Shown here in pieces: positions 1 to 7,625 of a DNA stretch of 64,000 bases (within the stretch, counting starts at the first letter, position 1; each line of letters opens with the position of its first letter). The stretch is from Kalymmatonema hyalinum WJT4-NPBG1 (GTDB taxonomy: Bacteria > Cyanobacteriota > Cyanobacteriia > Cyanobacteriales > Nostocaceae). Position numbers and translations under genes: made by a program. The stretch covers positions 62,001 to 126,000 of the forward strand of contig JAHHIB010000002.1 of NCBI GenBank assembly GCA_019359075.1, written 5' to 3'. The notes below the pieces were generated by a model that saw only the letters and a list, made by a program, of their open reading frames with translations, was not told the DNA's origin and searched no databases.

Positions 1-1263
1 TGTACTTTGTGCGGCTTGGCTAACACCCTGTGCTGTATTCTGTACTGCGTCTGCTGTACCTTGTGCTGCACCTTGTACAGCGCCCGCTACACCCTGCGCT
101 GTACTCTGTACTGCGCCCGCTGCACCTTGTGCGGTTTGCTTAGTTACATCAGCGACAGTGTTGGCTGCACCTTGTACAGCGCCCGCTACACCCTGCGCTG
201 TACTCTGTGCTACGTCTAATGCACCTTGTGCAGTTTGCTTAGCTACGTCAGTGACACCCTGCGCTGTATTCTGTACTGCGTCCACTGTACCCGCTACGAC
301 TTGCTTGGTTACATCAGTGACACCCTGCGCTGTATTCTGTACTGCGTCCACTGTACCTGCTACGACTTGCTTGGTTACATCAGTGACACCCTGCGCTGTA
401 CTCTGTGCTACGTCTAATGCACCTTGTGCGACTTGCTTGGCTCCTTCAGCGACACCCTTTGCCGTGTCCACTGTACCACCTACAACAGCTTGGCTAGCAC
501 CGTCAGCGATACTCTTTACCGCTTGCCCTACACCTTTTCCTGTTTGGCTAAGACCGCCACCTATAGTTTTTGCGGCTTCTCCTACACCTTTTGCAGCAAC
601 GTTAAAGCCCTGAGCTAATTTTTTACCAGCCAAAGCGGCGGCTAATGAACCCAACGTACCACCAATGAGTCCGCCTATTAGCGCTCTAGTGACTAGAGGA
701 TTGATGCCTCCTTTTCCTGATAGAGCACCAGATACAGCACCAGCTAGACCGCGGCCAGAAGAAGCATTTGCGTCTCCAGATGCCCCAGCACCCACGTTCG
801 CGCCTGCTGAACCTGCACCAGGTTGACCCCCAGAAGAAGCATTTGCGTCTCCAGATGCCCCAGCACCCACGTTCGCGCCTGCTGAACCTGCACCAGGTTG
901 ACCTGTGCTGATACTGCTTCCAGACACCCCTGCACCTGTGGTTGTGCCTGCTGAACCTGCATAAGGTTGACCTGTGCTGATACTGCTTCCAGACACCCCT
1001 GCACCTGTGGTTGTGCCTACTGAACCTGCATAAGGTTGACCTGTGCTCATGCGGTTAGTATCAACGCTTCCAGATGCATCAGCACCGATGTTTGCGCCTG
1101 CTGAACCTGCACCAGGTTGACCGATTATAATGCGGCTGCCATCTTCGCTTCTCAACACCCCTGCATCTGTGCTTGTGGCTGCTGAACCTGCATAAGGTTG
1201 ATCTGTGGTTATGCTGTTAGCGTTTATACTCTGCCTATCTGAACCCTGCCTGCTTTCAACCAT
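1..1263 (-). CDS. LEA-like repeat protein (5' part; runs off left edge)
   Basis: One open frame runs from ATG at 1263, preceded by an AAGGAGA ribosome site, to base 1 without a stop, giving 421 codons. Three zones are visible. Residues ~20-165 are Gly/Ala/Ser-rich repeats of 23 and 25 residues with consensus GQPxAGSAGxxxGAxxSG. About residues 170-210 form a glycine-zipper hydrophobic segment (IGGLIGGTLGSLAAALAG). From ~215 onward there are 11-residue amphipathic repeats such as AQGVAGAVQGA, alternating with KQVVAGTVDAV, resembling group-3 LEA or apolipoprotein helices. Two 66-bp units (255-386) are nearly identical in DNA. A role in desiccation or membrane protection is inferred from composition only; a surface or structural protein is the alternative. 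The C-terminus is outside the window. Confidence 0.8.
   Translation of the reverse strand, partial: MVESRQGSDRQSINANSITTDQPYAGSAATSTDAGVLRSEDGSRIIIGQPGAGSAGANIGADASGSVDTNRMSTGQPYAGSVGTTTGAGVSGSSISTGQPYAGSAGTTTGAGVSGSSISTGQPGAGSAGANVGAGASGDANASSGGQPGAGSAGANVGAGASGDANASSGRGLAGAVSGALSGKGGINPLVTRALIGGLIGGTLGSLAAALAGKKLAQGFNVAAKGVGEAAKTIGGGLSQTGKGVGQAVKSIADGASQAVVGGTVDTAKGVAEGAKQVAQGALDVAQSTAQGVTDVTKQVVAGTVDAVQNTAQGVTDVTKQVVAGTVDAVQNTAQGVTDVAKQTAQGALDVAQSTAQGVAGAVQGAANTVADVTKQTAQGAAGAVQSTAQGVAGAVQGAAQGTADAVQNTAQGVSQAAQST
255..386. repeat. Near-identical 66-bp tandem repeat inside the LEA-like gene
   Basis: Two consecutive 66-bp units begin at 255 and 321 and differ by about one base; a related partial copy begins at 387. 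Each unit encodes 22 residues, that is two 11-mer helical turns, so copy-number change would keep both frame and helix phase. Confidence 0.85.
757..1040. repeat. 75-bp and 69-bp tandem repeats inside the LEA-like gene
   Basis: A 75-bp unit (25 residues) begins at 757 and again at 832, and a 69-bp unit (23 residues) begins at 902 and again at 971. All share the core GQPxAGSAG. They make up the N-terminal, probably disordered part of the protein. Confidence 0.85.
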
Positions 1264-1947
1264 GCCAATCGTCTCCTTAAATCAAAAAGGTTTGACGCTT
1301 ATTTGATATAAATTGTTTTCACTCGCCAATTTAACGATTAAAAACAATAAATTAACCGCTCTAAGGATATACATATTAAATTGCAGAGTCTGTCTCAAGT
1401 TATAATTATAAGGCGTATATAAATATGCGTATTTACCGTGTCTATTTGATTTGGTAATATACCTAAATTAACTGTATTGTAAGTTTGTTTAAAATTTATT
1501 TTTGCAGTTATTATTTTGTACTTTACTCTTGGTATATTTTTAAATTAAGTATTGCTTTTGTCCTTTTAAATTAATATATAACCTAAGGAAAAATATTAGG
1601 AATAAGTAAAAAACTAGGAAAAAAGCAAATGAACTATTTTTTTAAGCAATATAAATAATAAGCTTTACTATCTAACTAAAATTGCCTTTAACTCTTGAGA
1701 AAGTGTGCTATTAGCTTCTTGCTGATTTTCTATTAAATTCAATATCTAATAATTAGAAATTACCTCTGTGGGGTAGAGGGGCAATTTCACTTGCTGGTCA
1801 TACAGAAGGCTAGAGTCCGCAATTTCAATGACAAGCAGAATATTGATAAACTTGAGTGACCACAGAGGTATAGTAGCTAGTTAATAGAGCCAGCTTTTTA
1901 TATCATTAAGTGTAGCTTCTACCTCAGTCAGTAAATTGAGTTCCGCC
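1264..1947. other. AT-rich intergenic region between divergent genes
   Basis: No supportable gene. Bases 1300-1750 are very AT-rich and should carry the promoters of the LEA-like gene. The only structured element seen is the inverted-repeat unit at 1761-1870. Confidence 0.6.
1761..1870. mobile_element. MITE-like element with 11-bp terminal inverted repeats
   Basis: Perfect inverted ends, TACCTCTGTGG at 1761 and CCACAGAGGTA ending at 1870, enclose about 90 bp with no gene. Reading the outermost TA as a target duplication leaves CCTCTGTGG inverted ends flanked by TA on both sides, the pattern left by IS630/Tc1-type elements. Inside there are two copies of GCAATTTCA and an imperfect internal hairpin. 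No transposase is nearby. Confidence 0.4.
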
Positions 1948-2406
1948 ATGCTACCAAGTACCCAATCTCTAAAAAGTGCCCTGAGTCTGGGCGACCTGCG
2001 ACGAGTGCATCACATAGCTCTCAACGTCCACGATATGCAAGCCTCTCGGCACTTCTACAGTACTATTCTGGGTTTGCACGAATTGACTGGTGATGAAGTT
2101 CCCGCAACCCTTGTGGACTTAGTAGCACAGGGTAAAGTTGCTAACTTCGTCACCCCGGATGGCACAATTGTCGATTTATTTTGGGAACCAGACTTACCAC
2201 CGCCAGACCCCAACCCGGAACGTACTTTTACCAGAGCATATCACTTGGCGTTTGACATTGCTCCTGAGTTGTTTGAGCAAGCGGTCGAAGTCATAAGAGA
2301 AAATCACATTGCGATCGCCCACGGACCCGTCACCCGTCCCACTGGGAGAGGCGTGTACTTCTACGATCCCGATGGCTTTATGATTGAAATTCGTTGTGAT
2401 CCATAA
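1948..2406 (+). CDS. VOC (glyoxalase/bleomycin-resistance fold) family protein
   Basis: 152 residues from ATG 1948; a TTG at 1936 would add four residues. The protein reads as one vicinal-oxygen-chelate unit: VHHIALNV near residue 20, a paired motif AYHLAFDI near residue 100, and the closing strand YDPDGFMIEIRCD. The two His and the final Glu are in the positions that bind metal in this superfamily. This is the pattern of cyanobacterial VOC proteins of unassigned substrate, so the reaction (dioxygenase, lyase or resistance) cannot be named. The next gene begins 28 bp downstream, suggesting cotranscription. Confidence 0.8.
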   Translation: MLPSTQSLKSALSLGDLRRVHHIALNVHDMQASRHFYSTILGLHELTGDEVPATLVDLVAQGKVANFVTPDGTIVDLFWEPDLPPPDPNPERTFTRAYHLAFDIAPELFEQAVEVIRENHIAIAHGPVTRPTGRGVYFYDPDGFMIEIRCDP

Positions 2407-2434
2407 GGTAGGGAAAGTAGGGGGAAGAAAACCA

Positions 2435-2722
2435 ATGACTAATCCAAAGACATTTCAAGTTATCGAAGAGGCGATTAAAAAGCCAGCAATTCCACACGAA
2501 CCATACAAGCAGTCATTAAAAGCTTGGGCAATGTATTGCCTGCGAGACAGAGGTTTTAAGGTGATATATGCTCAAAATGCTGACTTCGCTGTTGAAACTA
2601 GAGATGGTGAAAAGATTAATTTTAAAGTCGCAAATAGTGCAACTGAATTAGACAATCAGTTTGGCTGGATAGTTTGGGATAGTGACACCAAAAGCGCTAG
2701 CGTTATTCCACCTGGTTCTTAA
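2435..2722 (+). CDS. Small hypothetical protein
   Basis: 95 residues starting MTNPKTFQVIEE at ATG 2435, which follows a purine-rich GGGGAAG site; a TTG start at 2384 would overlap the VOC gene and is less likely. It is soluble and mixed alpha/beta in appearance (AWAMYCLRDRGFKVIYAQ, then DFAVETRDGEKINFKV). I do not recognise the family. The middle resembles short nuclease-like or restriction-fold strands, but no catalytic pattern is complete. It probably forms an operon with the VOC gene. Confidence 0.55.
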   Translation: MTNPKTFQVIEEAIKKPAIPHEPYKQSLKAWAMYCLRDRGFKVIYAQNADFAVETRDGEKINFKVANSATELDNQFGWIVWDSDTKSASVIPPGS

Positions 2723-2827
2723 CTATGAAAACTGATTTTAATCGCAGATGCACAAAGCATTGGACGCAGATAATAGTCTGTGCGTATGAGTTATGGGCTG
2801 CGGTTGCAATAGGTGAATTTTGTGCTA

Positions 2828-3586
2828 TTATTCCTGGGGTTTCTCAAACACCATCAAATGCTGCTCTGGTAACAAGTTTTTGGTTTCACGCCAAACTAAA
2901 CCAACCGCTTGCATTTCTTTTCGTACTTGTCTCTGGCTCATCTTGTGCAGTCGTTTAATCATAATAAAGGGATTTTCACCCCGGTACTCAACCAGCGCTA
3001 CTTTACCACCTGCTTTTAGTGCCCGAAAAATCCCTTCTATTACCTCTCTTGGATTCTCAAATTCGTGATACGCATCCACCATCAAAGCTAAGTCAACACT
3101 TTCTGGTGGTAAGTTGGGGTTTGTCAGGGTTGCCAAGATAGGCTCAACGTTGGTGATATTATTTTCTTTCTTCAAAAACTCAATAATATCCAACATTTCT
3201 GGCTGAATATCCACAGCCAAGACTTTTCCCTTTGTCAGCACGGGAGCAATACGAAAGCTCATGTAGCCTGTCCCAGCACCGATATCTGCCACAACATCGT
3301 TAGGCTTGAGGTTGAGGGCATTCACCACCTTGGTTGGCTGTTCTTCAGTCTCTCGGCTTGGTCGTTCTAGCCAAAGAGCTCCTGTATGCCCCATAACTTT
3401 GGCTATCTCTCGACCCATGTAAAATTTACCAATACCATCTGGACTGTGGATCAGCCGTTGTTCGTAAACAGTAGAAGATGCAGAGGCTGCGCTTGCTACC
3501 CTGGATGGGTCAAGCAGCAAGTAGCATAGCATCAGCAGGATAATTAGAGTGAAAGGTAAAAAATGATATTTTGGTTTAGGTTTCAT
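2828..3586 (-). CDS. Class I SAM-dependent methyltransferase with N-terminal signal/anchor
   Basis: 252 residues. Residues ~8-28 are hydrophobic (FTLIILLMLCYLLL) followed by an Ala/Ser stretch, so the protein looks exported or membrane-anchored. The methyltransferase core follows: motif I VVADIGAGTGYMSF (SAM binding) near residue 97, the acidic loop AVDIQPEM, and motif IV region DLALMVDAYHEF. Family members act on small molecules, lipids or proteins; no substrate can be deduced. The combination of an export-like N-terminus with a SAM-dependent enzyme is odd, because SAM is cytoplasmic; an uncleaved anchor facing inward is the simplest reading. Confidence 0.8.
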   Translation of the reverse strand: MKPKPKYHFLPFTLIILLMLCYLLLDPSRVASAASASSTVYEQRLIHSPDGIGKFYMGREIAKVMGHTGALWLERPSRETEEQPTKVVNALNLKPNDVVADIGAGTGYMSFRIAPVLTKGKVLAVDIQPEMLDIIEFLKKENNITNVEPILATLTNPNLPPESVDLALMVDAYHEFENPREVIEGIFRALKAGGKVALVEYRGENPFIMIKRLHKMSQRQVRKEMQAVGLVWRETKNLLPEQHLMVFEKPQE

Positions 3587-3639
3587 AAAACCTTTTGCAA
3601 CAGTTGATTTCTTTTACATGAAACCACAGATCTAGACGC

Positions 3640-3740
3640 CTGAGGCGGTGAGACAGCGCTCCAGGAGGGTTTCCCGACCTAGGCGACTGCGTTCGGCTTG
3701 CCGTGCCGGAGGCATACCCGAAGGGCTTAAGGCAAGGTAC
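3640..3740. repeat. Cyanobacterial interspersed GC-rich repeat
   Basis: GC-rich palindromic text containing CTTGCCGTGCCGGAGGCAT and TACCCGAAGGGC. Related wording recurs at about 50213-50236 (inside nnr), 18212-18260 and 40272-40292. The 66-codon frame across it is not supported as a gene. Confidence 0.6.
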
Positions 3741-3864
3741 ACAGATTTACAATCAACTGCTGCAAGCGGTATTAAGACCGTAATTTGACTCACGGGCTGG
3801 GTTAGAAACATGACGATTGATGGTGGTACCAAATAGATGAAATTTTTAGTTTTGGTACTCGCGC

Positions 3865-4701
3865 TTACTGGTCGGTGAACGCTTTGAACTCGATAGCGTC
3901 GTGACTACAGAAGAGGCGCACGCCCTTACTGCGATCAAGCGATAACGCGCGCAGGCGATCTTGATTGTAGAGCCTTGCCTTGCGATCCACCTCCATCATC
4001 CATTGGTAGGCACGCAGACCGGGTGTACAGCGCGGTTTAGGAGAGCCCATCTCGTGTCGGTAAAAGTAGGCGTCGCCTGCATGTAGGAGCCAACCCTCCG
4101 GCGTTTCGATGGCGATGCCGGCATGACCCCGCGTGTGACCTGCAAGCGGGATGAGGAGAATCTCTGGTGGTAGTCCTTCGAGGTCGCGCACCGCCTCAAA
4201 ACCGAACCAAGGTTCCCCCCCAGCCGAATAGTACTTCCAGCGTTTGATCTCGTCCCACTGTCCTGGACGATAGCGCTGTGATGTGATGAAGCCCCGCCGA
4301 TCCTGCGCAGCCTCACTCTCAGACAGCATTACGTGCACAGTCGCCTCGGGGAAATCTTCCAGACCACCGGCATGGTCGAAATCGAGGTGGGTAAGCACGA
4401 TATGGCGCACGTCACGCGCACGAAAGCCAAGCTGTTCGATCTGAGCGATCGCCGTGTATTTTTGTTCAAACTGGATGCCATTCAAATGAATGAAGAACGG
4501 GCTGAGGCGCGAGTCGCGTGCGTTGATATCGCGCTGACCGAAGCCGGTATCGATGAGAACGAGTCCCTGATTTGTCTCAATGAGCAAGCAGTGGCACACG
4601 AGGCGAGCTGTTGGACCGCGACTAAAGCCATCGAAGAGGGGTCCACCAATCGGGCACATACAGCCGCAATTGAGATGATGAATACGCATAAATGGTTCCA
4701 T
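3865..4701 (-). CDS. MBL-fold metallo-hydrolase
   Basis: 278 residues; ATG 4689 (MRIHHLNCG) is an equally good start. The metallo-beta-lactamase signature HLDFDHAGG is present (THxDxDH), with later ligands in GHTRGHAG, HAGDAYFY and CSHDAIEF, so a dinuclear zinc site is expected. The overall pattern, with MRIHHLNCG and MCPIGG at the start, matches the lactonase-like MBL subgroup; lactone hydrolysis is possible but unproven. The gene is visibly richer in G+C than the genes around it and its codon choice differs, which suggests horizontal transfer. It stands alone, pointing away from the SDR gene. Confidence 0.8.
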   Translation of the reverse strand: MEPFMRIHHLNCGCMCPIGGPLFDGFSRGPTARLVCHCLLIETNQGLVLIDTGFGQRDINARDSRLSPFFIHLNGIQFEQKYTAIAQIEQLGFRARDVRHIVLTHLDFDHAGGLEDFPEATVHVMLSESEAAQDRRGFITSQRYRPGQWDEIKRWKYYSAGGEPWFGFEAVRDLEGLPPEILLIPLAGHTRGHAGIAIETPEGWLLHAGDAYFYRHEMGSPKPRCTPGLRAYQWMMEVDRKARLYNQDRLRALSLDRSKGVRLFCSHDAIEFKAFTDQ

Positions 4702-5008
4702 TTAGCATTAGACTGATTCTAATAAGTCGTTGTAGGCTTGTTAGTCCTCCATAGGTTACAAACTCGTGGAATGTTATCTCAGCTACAGGTTGATGACTTG
4801 AGATGAGCAGTAGGGGCAAGTTGTGCAACCAGGACTCACGGATGAGCGATCGCCCTCCAGTTCCAATTTCACATGAATGCGTTGCATATGCGCGGTGCAG
4901 TCAATATTTAGCGCTTGTTCGGGTCAGGGAAGTACTATCTTTGAGTGCAACTCAGTATGACTCAGCAAAAAACAGGAATCGACATCGGACGCTGAAGCAA
5001 CCAAAATT
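4702..5008. other. Intergenic region between divergent MBL and SDR genes
   Basis: No gene is supported. It contains a single HIP1-like GCGATCGCC motif near 4844 and should hold both promoters; no clear -35/-10 pair stands out. Confidence 0.5.
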
Positions 5009-5776
5009 ATGTTCATGGACAAAACTATAATAGTCACGGGTGGCGCACAAGGTATTGGCAAATGTATTAGCCAGCATTTACTTTCTTGTGGTAGTCGAGT
5101 GGTGATAGCAGATATTGATAGTGAAGCCGCAAAAGAATGCCTGCAAGAATTTCATCGATTTGAAGAATCTTTGTTATTTATTGAAACAAATGTTTCCACC
5201 GAAAACTCTGCACGGCAATGTATTGAAACCACAATTGAGAAATTTCAACGCATTGATGGACTAATTAACAATGCTGGTATCTCTAACCCAAACAATGCTC
5301 CTATTCAAGATTTGTCATTAGAAGATTGGCAAAAAGTTATACAAACTAATTTGACAGGCTGTTTTTTGTTGTCTAAGTATGCCATTCCCTACTTACGTCA
5401 ATCGAAGGGAACGATTATTAACATTGCCTCAACTCGTGCGCTTCAATCAGAGAAAAATACAGAAGCCTACGCCGCTTCAAAAGGAGGCATTGTTGCTCTT
5501 ACCCATGCTTTAGCTATTAGTCTTGGACCAGACATTCGAGTCAATTGTATTAGTCCGGGATGGATTGATGTTAGTATATGGCGTAAGTCTTCCTTAAGAA
5601 AGGAGCCAGAATTAACAGAGATTGACCATCTTCAGCATCCAGTAGGTCGAGTTGGCAAACCCGAGGATGTCGCTTTTATGATTGAGTATTTAATTTCTCA
5701 TGCAGCAGAGTTTATTACTGGGCAGAATTTTGTAATTGATGGTGGCATGACTAAAAAAATGATATATGAAGAATAA
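5009..5776 (+). CDS. SDR-family oxidoreductase
   Basis: 255 residues (a second ATG lies at 5015). Classical short-chain dehydrogenase: the Rossmann nucleotide site TGGAQGIGK at the N-terminus, the NNAG motif at residues ~88-91, and the catalytic triad Ser in NIASTRA, Tyr and Lys in YAASKGG. The C-terminal GQNFVIDGGMT strand is typical. Acid residues after beta-2 (ADIDSE) favour NAD(H) over NADP(H). The substrate is unknown. Base composition is more AT-rich than the neighbouring MBL gene. Confidence 0.88.
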   Translation: MFMDKTIIVTGGAQGIGKCISQHLLSCGSRVVIADIDSEAAKECLQEFHRFEESLLFIETNVSTENSARQCIETTIEKFQRIDGLINNAGISNPNNAPIQDLSLEDWQKVIQTNLTGCFLLSKYAIPYLRQSKGTIINIASTRALQSEKNTEAYAASKGGIVALTHALAISLGPDIRVNCISPGWIDVSIWRKSSLRKEPELTEIDHLQHPVGRVGKPEDVAFMIEYLISHAAEFITGQNFVIDGGMTKKMIYEE

Positions 5777-5941
5777 AGACAAATCTGGGTCACAATTGCC
5801 GATGTAAGTAGTGCGATCGCCGAAGGCACCGCGCTGTGCCCAATCGCCGCAATCGGACAGTCTGCGCGATCGCCCTTTGATTGCCCACAGCTTTTGCTAT
5901 ATGACACCACAACTGTGCGGAATCTGGGTTGTCCTCAACAT

Positions 5942-7513
5942 TCAAATGACAAACGGTTCCAGTTGGCGATCGCCCCACTCTCCCTGGAAGCGTTCAGCTA
6001 CATACGGTCTAACAATAAACTTGGGTGGATTACCATCTTTCACATCAATCCGTATAAACGAGTAGGGAAGACGCTTTTGACCATCGTAACCATTGCGACC
6101 AACAAATAGCAGTGAGTCCGCAACTTTACGGCTGGGATGACCTGCAATATCCTCAAAAGTCTCCATCAACTCTGACCCCTCCTTTCGCTGACGCCGGGGG
6201 TAATGACCGCTACCGCCAGAGATAATGCAGTTGATAAATGAGTCAGCGTGTCCAGTGTCCACGGTGCGAAGATGTTCTAGACAGTGCGCGTGACCATTCA
6301 AAATTAAATCGACTATCGAACGCCCTTTAGTTAAGGAACCAAGCGTGTCTGCGACTTCATCAAAAACCCAACGCAAACGGCGACGAACTGCTAAGGTTTG
6401 CGCTTGACGCCATTTGGTCTTCTCAGTGACGTAAGGAGGATGATGAAAATAAATAATACGTCCGCGTACTTCTTCACTATTCCAAGATTGAATGAGTCTT
6501 TGTTTGAGCCAGTTAAGTTGCTCAAAATCTACAGATGACCCTTTATGGGATTCTAATTGTTTTTCAATGTCGATTTTTATCTCGTCGATTTGGTATAACT
6601 TAGCTTTGAGGGTATCAAGTTGTTCGGCTTGTTCGGGAACATCCGGGTTGAGGTGAGAGCAAGCTTCGAGAATTTGCATCTCCTCTTGTTCTATCTCATG
6701 CTGACGATGAACCAATTCACGGCGTTCGGCTTCTCCTTCTTTCGTGGCTGGAAGTGGTAATGGTGCGTTAAAAGTATTGGAGTCGAGGGCGAAAAAGTCA
6801 ATTCCGCCGTAACGGAAAGTGTAGTAGCGGTTGGGTAAGCGGGTGAAACCTCCAGGTTCATAACGCAAACACCGCCCTGTGTCAATCTTGGCAGTGTAAT
6901 GGTTGTCTAGGTGATCTTCCAACTGTTCACCAGGGGCGATCCCCTTAAGATAATCAAGAAATGCTCGTGCATAGGCGTCACCCTCGTAAGATCCATGCCA
7001 GCCAATTTCTATATCTTTGTAGCGGAAGAAACGGCGCAGTGGTAGTGTGCTTCCTGCAAGTAAGCGGTACATCAACGGGACATTATAGTAATCGTGATTA
7101 CCAAGCACCGGCAGAATTGGCAGGTTAAACACCATGCGATCGTAGGAAATGCGTTTGGGGTTTTCGCCACCGACAAGAAACTCGCGGTAAGGTTCAATAA
7201 AGTTGGTCGGGTAATACTCATGAGAACCCACCACATAAATCACATCACCCGTGTGAAGCACAAAACGGCACTCTTCCTGGTGAGCAAGCATCAATTCAGC
7301 AATTTGCCGTTGGGGATGGTGCCCCTGATGCTCCGTAGTGCCACTATCACCTATAACTATAAACGAGAATTCTGGATTATCCGAGTTGCCATCATCTATA
7401 ACCATGCTGGTTTGGTCAATCCTACGTTGGACAATACTCGGATGTCGCCACCGTACCCGTTCCTTCATCTTTTGGATTTTCACAGAAATCGGTGGGTCAA
7501 ATATCAATTTCAT
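5942..7513 (-). CDS. Calcineurin-like metallophosphoesterase with helical insertion
   Basis: 523 residues from ATG 7513 (TTG at 7528 is an alternative). Metallophosphoesterase motifs appear in order: IGDSGTTEHQ (D..), HTGDVIY (GD), PVLGNHDYY (GNHD), IIYFHHPPY, and LNGHAHCLEHL (GHxH). Between the GNHD and HHPPY motifs lies a long charged helical insert (about residues 255-345, rich in Glu, Gln and Leu) that is not part of the standard fold and may be a coiled coil. No signal peptide is seen. The substrate is unknown; relatives include phosphatases and nucleotidases. Confidence 0.85.
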   Translation of the reverse strand: MKLIFDPPISVKIQKMKERVRWRHPSIVQRRIDQTSMVIDDGNSDNPEFSFIVIGDSGTTEHQGHHPQRQIAELMLAHQEECRFVLHTGDVIYVVGSHEYYPTNFIEPYREFLVGGENPKRISYDRMVFNLPILPVLGNHDYYNVPLMYRLLAGSTLPLRRFFRYKDIEIGWHGSYEGDAYARAFLDYLKGIAPGEQLEDHLDNHYTAKIDTGRCLRYEPGGFTRLPNRYYTFRYGGIDFFALDSNTFNAPLPLPATKEGEAERRELVHRQHEIEQEEMQILEACSHLNPDVPEQAEQLDTLKAKLYQIDEIKIDIEKQLESHKGSSVDFEQLNWLKQRLIQSWNSEEVRGRIIYFHHPPYVTEKTKWRQAQTLAVRRRLRWVFDEVADTLGSLTKGRSIVDLILNGHAHCLEHLRTVDTGHADSFINCIISGGSGHYPRRQRKEGSELMETFEDIAGHPSRKVADSLLFVGRNGYDGQKRLPYSFIRIDVKDGNPPKFIVRPYVAERFQGEWGDRQLEPFVI

Positions 7514-7625
7514 CGCAGATAGTCCCAAATTTTAGTCAACACTCAATATAGCTACAGGTTTTTTGTAGGGGCACACAGCATTGCTCTGTGCCCCTACTTG
7601 AAACATCACCTGATCTTCCCCTACA

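Noticed and set aside
7..618. Plus-strand frames of 60-150 codons (Cys/Thr/Pro-rich) at the left edge
   Set aside because: They are antisense to the repeat gene on the minus strand; their composition reflects the repeat on the opposite strand.
744..1004. 86-codon minus-strand frame
   Set aside because: It overlaps the in-frame LEA-like gene in another frame of the same repeats.
2725..3068. Plus-strand frames of 77 and 82 codons
   Set aside because: They lie largely antisense to the methyltransferase gene and show no family features.
3632..3832. 66-codon minus-strand frame
   Set aside because: It is made mostly of GC-rich interspersed repeat text and has no ribosome site.
4333..4716. 127-codon plus-strand frame
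   Set aside because: Antisense to the MBL hydrolase, whose motifs are complete.
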